Shown here: positions 14,348 to 23,305 of the stretch, piece by piece
Numbering within the stretch: the first letter of the stretch is position 1
How the letters are laid out: every line of letters starts with the position of its first letter
Assembly: GCA_027488985.1 (NCBI GenBank)
Contig: JAIYAR010000007.1
Coordinates: forward strand, 1 to 64,000
Reading direction: 5' to 3'
DNA length: 64,000 nt
Source: Comamonadaceae bacterium
Lineage (GTDB): Bacteria > Pseudomonadota > Gammaproteobacteria > Burkholderiales > Burkholderiaceae_C
Position numbers and translations under genes: made by a program
The notes under the pieces: generated by a model
What the model was told of the DNA's origin: nothing
Seen by the model: the letters and a program-made list of their open reading frames with translations, nothing else
The model's database searches: none

Positions 14348-14932
14348 ATGCTTCGTTGTTTTTGGCTGGCCGCCATCACATTGCTTGGGCAGGTTACATA
14401 TGCGCAAGCCACCATTGAACTCAGCCAATTTGACATAGAGAGAACCAACGATGAACTCTCCGTATCAGCGCAGTTGCAGTTTGAGCTCTCCTCCGCGGTT
14501 GAAGAGGCCTTGCTGAAAGGACTGCCCATTTACTTCAAGGCTGAGGCGGAAGTTGTCAAGGAGCGCTGGTACTGGTCTGACAAATCACTCGTTGCAGCTT
14601 CGCGACACTACAAGCTCGCATTTCAGCCGTTGACCCGCAGGTGGCGTCTCAGTATCGGGACCGGCAATGGAGCCAATGCCGGACAAGGGCTGGCTCTTAG
14701 CCAGTCGTTCGACACCTTGGCACAAGCGATTGCATCGGTAAAGCGCATTAACAGATGGCGAGTTTCGGGAGCTGGGGAGCTGGATCCCGCTACTCGGTAT
14801 CGGTTGGACTTCCGTTTCCAGTTGGACGTAAGTCAACTCCCCCGTCCGTTTCAAATCGGCGTATTGGGTCAGTCTGAATGGGATATCAGCGTGGTCCGCT
14901 CCACGATCCTGATGCCGGAGCCCATGAAATGA
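14348..14932 (+). CDS. DUF4390 domain secreted protein
   Basis: A 194-residue protein with a clear signal peptide (MLRCFWLAAITLLGQVTYA, likely cleaved at AQA). The rest resembles the DUF4390 family found between rsmB and ntrY: ELSVSAQLQFELSSAVEEAL, YFKAEAEVVKERWYW and LDFRFQLDVSQLPRPFQIG. Function unknown; a periplasmic partner of the neighbouring sensor kinase is possible but unproven. The ATG at 14348 puts the signal peptide at the start. Its stop overlaps the ntrY start (ATGA). Confidence 0.82.
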   Translation: MLRCFWLAAITLLGQVTYAQATIELSQFDIERTNDELSVSAQLQFELSSAVEEALLKGLPIYFKAEAEVVKERWYWSDKSLVAASRHYKLAFQPLTRRWRLSIGTGNGANAGQGLALSQSFDTLAQAIASVKRINRWRVSGAGELDPATRYRLDFRFQLDVSQLPRPFQIGVLGQSEWDISVVRSTILMPEPMK

Positions 14933-17223
14933 GCGCGGATAGCCGCAGCCAAGATGGCGACTCGTCTGTGGCTATTCAGCACACTTCACGGTCTATGCGA
15001 AGGGCCATCGCGATCGGGTCCGTGACCATGGTCGTGATCGGATTGATGCTTCTGTATCTGCTGACGCAGGCTACCAATAACCGGGAGCTCTATGAGAGCA
15101 ACTACAGCACATTGTTTGTAATCAATGTAGTAGTTGCCAGCCTGTTGGCATCAGCGATAGCGTGGGTCAGCTACCGCTTGATCATCCGTTTGCGTCAAGG
15201 CAGGTTTGGCAGCCGTCTGCTGCTTAAACTGGCCACTATTTTTGCACTCGTCGGCGTCATTCCCGGGTTGTTGATCTATGTCGTTTCGTACCAATTTGTG
15301 TCTCGATCAATCGAGACCTGGTTCGATGTCAAGGTTGAAGGAGCCTTGGAAGCAGGCCTCAGCCTGGGCCGGGTAACCCTGGACACACTTACGGTCGATT
15401 TGGCGGCCAAATCCAAAGCAGCCGCGAACTTGATATCCGAAAGCCCAGAGAGTGCGGCCGCGATCCTTGCCGAACGGATGATGGACCAGCTGGGTGCCAC
15501 TGATATCACCATATGGAGTGGGAGCGGCGCGTTGATCGCCAGTGTCGGGCAGTCCAAATTCCAGCTCAGTCCTGACAAGCCCAGTACGAGTCAGTTCCGG
15601 ACCGCACGCCAACAAGGTTCACTGGCTTGGGTTGAAGGTTTGGAAGATGCCGTTTCCGGCTTAAGTAGCAACGCCCGGATCAAATCACTGGTGCCCATCT
15701 CCGGTGCCGGCATCAACCTCACTACAGAGACACGGTACATGCTGGTATCGCGCGCGCTGCCACAGAGCTTGGTCAGCAACGCTTTGGCAGTAGAGGCTGC
15801 CAATCGGGAGTACCAAGAGCGTGCGCTCGGGCGGCAAGGCCTTAAGCGCATGTATATCGGAACACTCACGTTGAGTTTGTTTTTGGCGGTGTTCGGTGCA
15901 GTTTTATTGGCCGTAGTGCTGGGTAACCAGATAGCACGACCTTTGCTCTTGTTGACGGAGGGGGTCAGCCAGGTGGCGTCGGGTGACCTCACACCCAAGT
16001 TGGCCTTGCAGGGCCGCGACGAGCTCGGAGGTTTGACCAGAGCTTTTGCTTCGATGACCCGCCAGCTTGCAGAGGCGCGAGAGACGGTTGAGGTCAGCAT
16101 GTCGCAAGTGGATGCAGCCCGCGCCAATCTGCAAACCATCCTCGACAATTTGACATCGGGGGTGATCGTGCTGGACGGAGATGGAGGCATCCAAAGCTCC
16201 AACCCCGGGGCATCCAGGATACTCAAGCGTGAACTGCCGGCTCAAAATGGATCCCGTTTGACGGACCTGCCCGGGCTCGAGTCATTCGGAGCAGGCGTCC
16301 AGAAGCAATTCGAAGAAATGTTGGATGGCAAGGCAGACGATACAACCGACCACTGGCAGCAGTCCTTTGAACTGGGTGCCGGCCAAGCCACCAGCTATGG
16401 ACCTTTCGATGGTACGGTCACCTTGGTAGCGCGAGGTGCGGAATTACCTTCGAATTTGCGACTGCTGGTGTTTGATGACATTTCGGAGATCGTGTCCGCT
16501 CAACGTGCCCAAGCCTGGGGTGAAGTGGCGCGTCGACTCGCGCACGAAATAAAAAATCCGCTAACCCCCATTCAATTGTCTGCAGAACGCCTGGAAATGA
16601 AGCTCTCCGGCAAACTCGAAGGTCCCGAGCAACTGGTGTTGGTGAAGTCAGTCAAAACCATTGTTGATCAGGTAGATGCCATGAAGCGCTTGGTCAACGA
16701 GTTCCGCGACTATGCCCGTTTGCCGGCGGCTGAGCTCAAGCCACTGCAGCTCAATGCCCTCATCAAAGACGTAATGCATTTGTATGACCTCGAAAACAGC
16801 AAGGTGCCAATTCATCTGGAACTCGACGAAGAATGTCCTGCTGTTTTGGGCGATGCACAGCAACTTCGACAAGTGATACATAACCTCCTGCAAAACGCAC
16901 AAGATGCTTGCATGAGTGCGTCGACGCCGAGAGATGAGCCTCGCTCGGTCACCCTACGAACACAATGGCAGGTGAGCAGCAAGCGGGTGCGTCTTTCAGT
17001 GCTTGATCAAGGCGACGGATTTGCAGAAACTATTCTCAAGCGCGCCTTCGAACCATACGTCACTACCAAATCACGTGGTACGGGCCTGGGACTTGCTGTT
17101 GTGAAGAAGATTTCAGACGAGCACGGCTCTCGCATCGACCTTGGCAACCGCCAAAAAGATGGTGTCGTAGTAGGCGCTCAAGTGTCGTTATCATTGGCAA
17201 TTGCGCCTGGCGCCAAGGCATAA
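14929..17223 (+). CDS. ntrY: NtrY-type sensor histidine kinase
   Basis: A 764-residue membrane kinase. Three N-terminal membrane segments (about 26-46, 58-80, 91-113) precede an extracytoplasmic loop, then a fourth helix (about 308-330), HAMP and a PAS-like region. The HisKA box is RRLAHEIKNPLTPIQLSAER with the phospho-acceptor His539. The ATPase domain shows NLLQNAQDA, DQGDGF and GTGLGLAVVKKI. This matches NtrY. The ATGA overlap with the upstream gene decides the start. The partner regulator follows 37 bp downstream. Confidence 0.9.
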   Translation: MSADSRSQDGDSSVAIQHTSRSMRRAIAIGSVTMVVIGLMLLYLLTQATNNRELYESNYSTLFVINVVVASLLASAIAWVSYRLIIRLRQGRFGSRLLLKLATIFALVGVIPGLLIYVVSYQFVSRSIETWFDVKVEGALEAGLSLGRVTLDTLTVDLAAKSKAAANLISESPESAAAILAERMMDQLGATDITIWSGSGALIASVGQSKFQLSPDKPSTSQFRTARQQGSLAWVEGLEDAVSGLSSNARIKSLVPISGAGINLTTETRYMLVSRALPQSLVSNALAVEAANREYQERALGRQGLKRMYIGTLTLSLFLAVFGAVLLAVVLGNQIARPLLLLTEGVSQVASGDLTPKLALQGRDELGGLTRAFASMTRQLAEARETVEVSMSQVDAARANLQTILDNLTSGVIVLDGDGGIQSSNPGASRILKRELPAQNGSRLTDLPGLESFGAGVQKQFEEMLDGKADDTTDHWQQSFELGAGQATSYGPFDGTVTLVARGAELPSNLRLLVFDDISEIVSAQRAQAWGEVARRLAHEIKNPLTPIQLSAERLEMKLSGKLEGPEQLVLVKSVKTIVDQVDAMKRLVNEFRDYARLPAAELKPLQLNALIKDVMHLYDLENSKVPIHLELDEECPAVLGDAQQLRQVIHNLLQNAQDACMSASTPRDEPRSVTLRTQWQVSSKRVRLSVLDQGDGFAETILKRAFEPYVTTKSRGTGLGLAVVKKISDEHGSRIDLGNRQKDGVVVGAQVSLSLAIAPGAKA

Positions 17224-17260
17224 GACCGGGTCGGGACTCACAAGGGATAGCGCAAGCAAT

Positions 17261-17932
17261 ATGGCGAATATTTTGGTAGTGGATGATGAGCACGGTATCC
17301 GTGAACTGCTGTCGGAAATCCTCAACGATGAAGGACACACCGTAGAGCTGGCGGAGAACGCTGCGCAAGCACGCGCTGCCCGATTGCGTGAACGGCCCGA
17401 TCTGGTTCTGTTGGATATCTGGATGCCCGACACCGATGGTGTAACTCTTTTGAAGGAGTGGTCCACCACCGGAGCCCTCACGATGCCGGTGATCATGATG
17501 AGCGGACATGCGACTATCGATACCGCTGTCGAGGCCACCAAAATCGGGGCCCTCGCGTTCCTTGAAAAACCGGTCACTCTGCAAAAACTTTTGAAAGCAG
17601 TCGAACAAGGTCTGGCACGCGGCGCAGTGCGCAAAGCCGCACCGGCTGCATTGCAAAGTGCGATTCCACTGGAGCCGGCAGCGTTGGCTATCTCGCCCGT
17701 AGCCGAACCTCAGGAGACCGGCCCCCAGGCTTATCAAGACTTCGGACTGGACAAGCCGTTGCGCGAGGCTCGCGACGAATTTGAGAAGGCTTACTTCGAG
17801 TACCACCTTGCCAAGGAAAATGGCTCCATGACCCGTGTTGCTGAGAAGACAGGGCTGGAGCGCACACACCTTTACCGCAAACTCAAACAACTCGGCGTGG
17901 ATCTAACTCGCAGCAAACGCAATAACGCCTGA
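17261..17932 (+). CDS. NtrX-like response regulator without AAA+ domain
   Basis: A 223-residue protein. The receiver domain (about 1-120) has acidic pocket residues Asp8, Asp9 and Glu10, the phospho-acceptor Asp52 in LVLLDIWMPDTDG, and the switch lysine in FLEKPVTLQKLL. A proline/alanine linker (about 127-160) leads straight to a Fis-type helix-turn-helix (MTRVAEKTGLERTHLYRKLK). Full NtrX proteins have a sigma-54-activating AAA+ domain between these parts; it is absent. The architecture resembles RegA/PrrA regulators. It most likely pairs with the upstream kinase. Confidence 0.88.
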   Translation: MANILVVDDEHGIRELLSEILNDEGHTVELAENAAQARAARLRERPDLVLLDIWMPDTDGVTLLKEWSTTGALTMPVIMMSGHATIDTAVEATKIGALAFLEKPVTLQKLLKAVEQGLARGAVRKAAPAALQSAIPLEPAALAISPVAEPQETGPQAYQDFGLDKPLREARDEFEKAYFEYHLAKENGSMTRVAEKTGLERTHLYRKLKQLGVDLTRSKRNNA

Positions 17933-17941
17933 AATTGATGC

Positions 17942-17947
17942 TATAAT
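17942..17947 (+). promoter_or_regulatory. -10 box of tRNA-Phe promoter
   Basis: A perfect TATAAT ends 10 bp before the tRNA gene. No good -35 hexamer is visible at the right spacing. Its A/T-rich setting directly after the response-regulator gene supports a dedicated tRNA promoter. Confidence 0.6.
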
Positions 17948-17957
17948 TCAAGGCTCA

Positions 17958-18033
17958 GGCCCGGTAGCTCAGTCGGTAGAGCAGAGGATTGAAAATCCTT
18001 GTGTCGGTGGTTCGATTCCGCCCCAGGCCACCA
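17958..18033 (+). tRNA. trnF: tRNA-Phe (anticodon GAA)
   Basis: A 76-nt cloverleaf with encoded CCA. The anticodon loop TTGAAAA contains GAA. The D arm is GCTCAGTCGGTAGAGC and the T arm GGTGGTTCGATTCCGCC. Acceptor strands GGCCCGG and CCAGGCC pair except at position 5-68, where a C faces an A. I expected U at position 5, so this is a point of interest rather than a reason to doubt the gene. Confidence 0.95.
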
Positions 18034-18038
18034 AATTG

Positions 18039-18076
18039 AAAAGCGGCATTTCCTCACGGGAGTGCCGCTTTTTTCT
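18039..18076 (+). terminator. Terminator of tRNA-Phe
   Basis: A 10-bp stem, AAAAGCGGCA (18039-18048) against TGCCGCTTTT (18063-18072), followed by further T residues (TTCTT). A typical intrinsic terminator placed 5 bp after the tRNA. Confidence 0.9.
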
Positions 18077-18239
18077 TGACTTCATTTCTTAAACTTTCTT
18101 ATTAGTGCTTCCGGCCCCTTGCGAGCTGCGTTGTGAAGCATTAACCTCTTGTTACAGAATGTTTGTGGGGCTGGGCTAGGAAAACTCGGGTTTTCTGATG
18201 TCAAAGCTGCCCTTCAGTCCTGTCAATAAAGGGTTTTAC

Positions 18240-18827
18240 ATGTTCGGTCGGTTTCTAGGTAAGAGTGATTCATCAGCGTCCAAGCGTTCGGATGCAGTGG
18301 ATTCACGCGGCCTTGAAGTCGTGGAAGACGATCCGGAAACATCCTGGAGCTTGTGGGACAGCGCACTGGCCGAGCAGGACTCACGTTACAGTGGCATGGC
18401 GCCGATCTCCAGCGCTGTTCCACTTTCAGCGTCTGCGAAGCCGGCACCCCGAAGCCGCAGTGAAGTGAAAGCTGCCGAGGCATTCCCGGACTTTGAAGAC
18501 ATTGCAACCCAACCCATGGGTCTTGAAGAAAAATCTCCTGCACAGCGGGCGGCAGATGCTCTGGAAGTTGTCGAGCTGTTTCACCACCGTATCGCTACCA
18601 CTATACGCACACTGTGGGGCTACAAAGAATGCAGTCTCTACATCAACAAACTGATCATGAATGGCGGGGACGGCATGGGTCATGCGCGGGTGGGCTTTAA
18701 TGCCGAAGCAGCCCAAGCCATGCTGGTTCTCACAGACTTGCACGACCAGATGTTCGGACCAGCCGAACCTGAAAAGCGAAACGCTTTTTCAGATTCGTTC
18801 CATTCCACATTTGACGGGCACCGCTAA
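18240..18827 (+). CDS. Conserved hypothetical protein
   Basis: A 195-residue soluble protein that I do not recognise. The first 110 residues are polar and low in complexity (Ser, Ala, Pro, Glu rich), probably disordered. The C-terminal half (about 112-175) looks folded and helical: ALEVVELFHHRIATTIRTLW, then KECSLYINKLIMNGGDG. There is no signal peptide, membrane helix or cysteine motif. I chose the ATG at 18240 because AAAGGG lies about 10 bases upstream; an in-frame ATG at 18198 has a poorer site. It faces pldA tail to tail. Confidence 0.65.
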   Translation: MFGRFLGKSDSSASKRSDAVDSRGLEVVEDDPETSWSLWDSALAEQDSRYSGMAPISSAVPLSASAKPAPRSRSEVKAAEAFPDFEDIATQPMGLEEKSPAQRAADALEVVELFHHRIATTIRTLWGYKECSLYINKLIMNGGDGMGHARVGFNAEAAQAMLVLTDLHDQMFGPAEPEKRNAFSDSFHSTFDGHR

Positions 18828-18833
18828 AGCTCC

Positions 18834-19853
18834 CTACCAGTCCAGCAGCGTGAGCCCCACGCTGAACACGGTTCTTGGCCTGTTGTAGTCCATCAACGAA
18901 TCTCCGTACCCACTGAACAATTCGGTGTGCAGGCGCAAGCTGCTGCGGTTGCCGTTGTCAGCAGCACTTCCAATCTTGCGGAACCATGCCAAACGGATCG
19001 AGCCGCTGTCACCTGTCTGCAAGGAGTGGCGTACGGTTACAGCGAGAGAGTTCGTAGGATTTACAGTCCATGCCGCTGTCACCTCGGCACGCCCTACTCG
19101 GTCCACGATATCGGGGTTGTCGTCGCTGGCGCTGTCTTCCGGAATGCGCTGCCACAAGGCGCCGGTGACAGAGACTTGGTTGCCGAGCTCCAGCCCGGCG
19201 CGGCCGATGATGCGGTTCCAGCTTCTGGAAAGCGGCAGACTCTGGCCATTGCTTTGGTGGTTAATGCCGATACCACCGTAGCGTAATCGCCATCCTGAGG
19301 GCAGTGCCGACTCCACCGGGAAGATATAGATGAACTCCGGCTCATGGTCAGTCGCCCGGAAGGGGCGAGACAAGTCGGCATTGAAAAGCTGCCAGTAGGA
19401 CTGCTGGCTGTAGGCAAACCAGAGCGAATCCAGCCGGTTCGCGCTGCCGCTGGTGAGCAGCCCTTGAGCGACCTTGGTACGCACAGACAGGTTGATCCGC
19501 GTTTCGCTGGTGGTGTAGGGCTGAAAGCTGCCAGTGTGCCCCGCTGCAGGAGAGCTCGGGGCGGTGTTGACGCTGTCCGAGCCGACAACGGCAAGGCTGA
19601 TCGGCCGGTAGCCGCGCAAACCGAAGGTGCCGCAATCGCTGGCTGGTTCCAGTTCCCAGAAGCGGGACAGGGGCGTTGCCGCCGGATTCTTGCAGCTCAC
19701 CACCTCCACCGGCACCGGTAGGTTTGCCGTGGGGGCAACTTCGGCTAGAAGATAGTTGCTGGCCATGGCCTCTGTGCCATTTTGGGCTCTAGCGCCCGTC
19801 GATAATGCGCAGGTAGCTATCAAAAAAAGAGCTAATTGGCAGGCGTTTCTCAT
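18834..19853 (-). CDS. pldA: Outer membrane phospholipase A
   Basis: A 339-residue OMPLA protein. The signature GIGINHQSNGQS carries the catalytic His199 and Ser201, and SRSWNRIIGR and the C-terminal beta strands ending in aromatic LLDW fit an outer-membrane barrel. It hydrolyses acyl ester bonds of phospholipids that reach the outer leaflet. The signal peptide core (residues 8-24) is encoded by a dispersed repeat also found in dsbD. The ATG lies in an ATGA overlap with the end of rep, which suggests coupling to that gene. Confidence 0.9.
   Translation of the reverse strand: MRNACQLALFLIATCALSTGARAQNGTEAMASNYLLAEVAPTANLPVPVEVVSCKNPAATPLSRFWELEPASDCGTFGLRGYRPISLAVVGSDSVNTAPSSPAAGHTGSFQPYTTSETRINLSVRTKVAQGLLTSGSANRLDSLWFAYSQQSYWQLFNADLSRPFRATDHEPEFIYIFPVESALPSGWRLRYGGIGINHQSNGQSLPLSRSWNRIIGRAGLELGNQVSVTGALWQRIPEDSASDDNPDIVDRVGRAEVTAAWTVNPTNSLAVTVRHSLQTGDSGSIRLAWFRKIGSAADNGNRSSLRLHTELFSGYGDSLMDYNRPRTVFSVGLTLLDW
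19782..19832 (-). repeat. Dispersed repeat copy 1, inside pldA signal peptide
   Basis: A 51-bp block containing CTTTTTTTGATAGCT and GGGCGCTAGAGCC on the minus strand. It is identical at about 43 of 51 positions to the block in dsbD at 30833-30883, in the same reading frame, and encodes ALFLIATCALSTGARAQ. pldA and dsbD are not homologous. Confidence 0.85.
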
Positions 19854-21979
19854 GGCTTGGCAGCGGCATTGGCCGCGGTGACGAGGGCCTTGGCGGCAAA
19901 TTCCGCACGAAGTGCCCGCAGTTTCTCGCGGGGGTCTTCTTTGGCGGTGGATTGATCGAGGCCCATCTCCGCAATGAAGCGGCTGGGCAGGGCTGCCACC
20001 ATCTCGCGCCCTTTCTTGCGGCGGCGGGTCCAGCTCACCGCAAGGCTTCGCTGAGCGCGGGTAATGCCCACGTACATGAGGCGGCGCTCTTCCTGCAGGC
20101 GAGCGGCAATGTCTTCGTTGGCCGATTCGTGCTCCATGGTGGATCCCCCCAGCGTGTCGGCGCCGTCGCCGAGTTTGAAGGGCAGCATGCCCTCGGTCAC
20201 GCCGACCAGCATCACATGCGGCCACTCCAGGCCCTTGGAGGCGTGGAGGGTGGAGAGGGTGACCACGTTCTGGTCTTTCTCGCGCTCGCTGATGGTGGAG
20301 AGCAGGGCAATGGTTTGCGACACTTCCAGCAGGTTTTTGATCTCGCGGGTGTTGGTGACGCCAGCGGCATCGTCAATCTGCCCGCCGCAGCGCTGCGCCA
20401 TCCACTCGCAGAACTCCATCACGTTGCTCCACTTGGCAGAGGCCACGCCCTCGCTGTCTTCGCCGTCGTAGAGGTGCTTTTCGTAGCCTATCTCTTTGAG
20501 CCAATCCATGATGAAGGCCATGGCCGCTTCCGCGCCCTCGGTATGGCGGGCCCGGAACTCCAGGTCGTTGATGTAGCGGCCGAACTCACTCAGGCTGCCC
20601 AGCGCCTTGGCGCTCAGCACACTGGCCAGTGAAGACGAAAACAGGGACTCAAACAGGCTCAGCTTGTACTGGGTGGCAAAGTTGCCCAAGGTGCCCAGCG
20701 TGGTGTGGCCTATGCCCCTCTTGGGCGTGGTCACGGCGCGCAGAAAGGCCGGGTCATCGTCGTTGTTGCTCCATAGCCGGAACCAGGCGCACAGGTCGCG
20801 GATCTCCGCCCGGTCAAAAAAGCTTTGCCCGCCGGACACTTTGTACGGAATTCCAGCTTTGCGCAGTGCTTTCTCGAACGGTTTGGCCTGGTGATTGGCA
20901 CGGTACAGAACCGCAAAGTCGCGGAATTCCTTGTACTGCTTGCCCTGCGCATCTACAACGCCGCTAGCACGCAGGCTCTGGATGCGGGCGACTGCGCGCT
21001 CGGCCTCGTGCTCTTCGTTGTCCGCATCGACAATGCGCACCGGCTCGCCTTCGCCCAGCTCGCTGAACAGGGTTTTGGGAAACAGCTTGGGGTTGGGGCC
21101 GATCACATTGTTCGCCGCTCGCAGGATGGCGCTGGTGGAGCGGTAGTTCTGCTCCAGCTTGATCACCTTGAGCGTGGGAAAGTCGACCGGCAGCTTTTTC
21201 AGGTTGTCCAGCGTGGCGCCGCGCCAACCGTAGATGGACTGGTCGTCGTCGCCCACGGCGGTAAAGCGGGCCTTTTCGCCCACAAGGTACTTCAGCACCT
21301 CGTACTGGGTGGCGTTGGTGTCCTGGTACTCGTCCACCAGCACATGGCCCAGCAGGGCTTGCCAGCGCTCGCGCACTTGCGGGTAGTCGCGCAGCAGCTT
21401 GAGGGGCAGGCTGATCAGGTCATCAAAGTCCACGCTTTGGTAAGCCACCAGGCGCTCTTCGTAGCGGGCCATGGCGGTGGCGATGATGCGCTCGTTGTCG
21501 TCTGCCGCAGCGGCCAGCGCCTGCTCGCTGTTGAGGCCGGCACCCTTCCAGGCGCTGATGGTCCACTGCCACTGGCGGGCGGTGGCGGTGTCAATCGTGC
21601 CGCCTGCGTCTTTGATGATGCTGGTCACATCGTCGCTATCCAGAATGCTGAACTGCGGCTTGAGCCCGAGCACCGCGCCGTCTTCGCGCAGCATGCGCAC
21701 CCCCAAGGCGTGGAAGGTGCACACCACCACGTCTTTGGCCGCCTTGCCGATCAGGTGTTTGGCCCGCTCGCGCATTTCCGCCGCCGCTTTATTGGTAAAG
21801 GTGATGGCCGCAATCCGGTTGGCCGGCATGCCCATCTGGATAAGACGCGCGATTTTGTGCGTGATCACCCGTGTTTTGCCCGAGCCCGCACCTGCCAGCA
21901 CTAGGCAAGGTCCGTGCAGGTAGTTCACCGCCTCTTGTTGGGCGGCGTTCATGCCGTGATTGGCTTGGGGGGCGGACAT
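19850..21979 (-). CDS. rep: ATP-dependent DNA helicase Rep (UvrD/Rep family)
   Basis: A superfamily 1A helicase of about 709 residues. Motifs in order: I AGAGSGKT, II VDEYQDTN, III GDDDQSIYGWRGA, IV LEQNYRST, V STLHASKGLEWPHV, VI EERRLMYVGITRAQRSL. The start resembles E. coli Rep (NAAQQEAVNYLHGPCLVLAG). Rep removes proteins ahead of the replication fork and helps restart. The start is uncertain: ATG at 21979 is used, with an in-frame GTG at 22042 and an ATG at 21949 as alternatives. None has a strong ribosome binding site. Confidence 0.9.
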   Translation of the reverse strand: MSAPQANHGMNAAQQEAVNYLHGPCLVLAGAGSGKTRVITHKIARLIQMGMPANRIAAITFTNKAAAEMRERAKHLIGKAAKDVVVCTFHALGVRMLREDGAVLGLKPQFSILDSDDVTSIIKDAGGTIDTATARQWQWTISAWKGAGLNSEQALAAAADDNERIIATAMARYEERLVAYQSVDFDDLISLPLKLLRDYPQVRERWQALLGHVLVDEYQDTNATQYEVLKYLVGEKARFTAVGDDDQSIYGWRGATLDNLKKLPVDFPTLKVIKLEQNYRSTSAILRAANNVIGPNPKLFPKTLFSELGEGEPVRIVDADNEEHEAERAVARIQSLRASGVVDAQGKQYKEFRDFAVLYRANHQAKPFEKALRKAGIPYKVSGGQSFFDRAEIRDLCAWFRLWSNNDDDPAFLRAVTTPKRGIGHTTLGTLGNFATQYKLSLFESLFSSSLASVLSAKALGSLSEFGRYINDLEFRARHTEGAEAAMAFIMDWLKEIGYEKHLYDGEDSEGVASAKWSNVMEFCEWMAQRCGGQIDDAAGVTNTREIKNLLEVSQTIALLSTISEREKDQNVVTLSTLHASKGLEWPHVMLVGVTEGMLPFKLGDGADTLGGSTMEHESANEDIAARLQEERRLMYVGITRAQRSLAVSWTRRRKKGREMVAALPSRFIAEMGLDQSTAKEDPREKLRALRAEFAAKALVTAANAAAKP

Positions 21980-22204
21980 AGGGGGATTGGGGCCTGACGT
22001 GCGGGGAGCGGGCAATCTTAACGGTTGCTGGTGTTCGCTCACTCCGTGGACAGCATGGACTGCGCCGTTCGTGTCCCCCGCCCGCCGGGGGCGGGCTCCT
22101 CCTTGACCTCACTTTGCAATCCACCCTGCCCACGGTATTCGAGGCATGTGGCGCATGCAAAGCCGACAAAGGGCCATCCCCCTATATCCCTGACAATTGC
22201 GACC

Positions 22205-23185
22205 ATGCTGCAAATTCTGATCGTCACTTTCCCGTTCTTTGCGCTGGTGCTTTGCGGCTATCTGGCAGCCCGGCGGGGCATGTTGCCGTTGGCGGCCATC
22301 CCCGGGCTCAATGGATTTGTACTTTTTTTCGCTCTGCCTTGCATGCTCTACCGATTCGGAGCGAGCACGCCCATCGGCGAATTGCTGGATGTGAGCCTTG
22401 CACTGACCTATTTGCTGTGCGCGCTGGTCATGGTGGCTTTTGTGGTGGCGGTGACTTTGCACGGTCGCATCGGCTGGAATGACGCGGCCTTTGGCGCGTT
22501 GGTGGGCGCATTTCCGAACACCGGGTTCATGGGCGTGCCCTTGCTCGTGGCCTTGCTGGGCGCCAAAGCGGCGGGTCCGGCTATCGTCACGATTCTGGTG
22601 GACATGGTGATCACGTCCTCGCTTTGCATCGCACTTTCGCGCTTGGGCGGGGACCCTGCCCAAGGCGGTGTCTCAGCCACCCAGGCGGCGAAGAACGCAC
22701 TCAAGGGTGTGGCGGCCAACCCCATGCCATGGTCCATTCTTTTGGGCGCAGTGTTCTCTGCCTTGCAGCTCGAGCTACCCAAGCCGGTGGCATCTACCGT
22801 GGGCCTGCTGGCGGATGCGGCTTCGCCCGTGGCGCTATTCACCATAGGCGCGGTGCTGGCCCGCTCCCAAATGCTGGCCAGGGAAGACAAAACGCACGAA
22901 GTGCACTGGCAGGAATATGTGCCGGTCGCGCTGATCAAGTTGTTTTTGCACCCCTTGCTGGTGCTGCTGGTCGGGGTGTCGGCGGTGAGCCTCGGCGTGC
23001 ACATCGATAAATTTGCACTCACCGTGCTGGTTTTGCTGGCCGCCCTGCCGAGTGCGAGCAATGTGTCGCTGCTGGCCGAACGATTCGGCGCAGACAACGG
23101 GCGTATCGCCCGCATCATCCTGGTCTCTACCGCCGCCGCATTTTTTACTTTCTCAGGAGCCGTAGCCTTGATGGTGGGAATCTAG
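22205..23185 (+). CDS. AEC family transporter (auxin efflux carrier-like)
   Basis: A 326-residue integral membrane protein with about ten hydrophobic segments in two halves, starting MLQILIVTFPFFALVLCGYL. Family-like features include GLNGFVLFFALPCMLYR near residue 33 and AFPNTGFMGVPLLVALLG near residue 100. AEC proteins export or import small organic acids such as malate; the substrate here cannot be read from sequence. The stop codon is followed directly by a dispersed repeat copy. Confidence 0.85.
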   Translation: MLQILIVTFPFFALVLCGYLAARRGMLPLAAIPGLNGFVLFFALPCMLYRFGASTPIGELLDVSLALTYLLCALVMVAFVVAVTLHGRIGWNDAAFGALVGAFPNTGFMGVPLLVALLGAKAAGPAIVTILVDMVITSSLCIALSRLGGDPAQGGVSATQAAKNALKGVAANPMPWSILLGAVFSALQLELPKPVASTVGLLADAASPVALFTIGAVLARSQMLAREDKTHEVHWQEYVPVALIKLFLHPLLVLLVGVSAVSLGVHIDKFALTVLVLLAALPSASNVSLLAERFGADNGRIARIILVSTAAAFFTFSGAVALMVGI

Positions 23186-23234
23186 TTGCTATTATTTTAG
23201 GAGCTGTTGGCGCATATTCCGTGTGCGCTAGCGG
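23186..23234 (+). repeat. Dispersed repeat copy, intergenic
   Basis: TTGCTATTATTTTAGGAGCT followed by a GCGCA core and ending TGCGCTAGCGG. It starts at the base after the AEC transporter stop. It shares the words AGGAGCTG, GCGCA and GCGCTAG with the other copies, and is the only clearly intergenic full-length one. Confidence 0.75.
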
Positions 23235-23305
23235 TCAATCCGGCTTGTAAATGCCTACGCCCTTGGATTTGACGGTGGCTTTGAGGCACGTTGCACAATC
23301 CTTTT

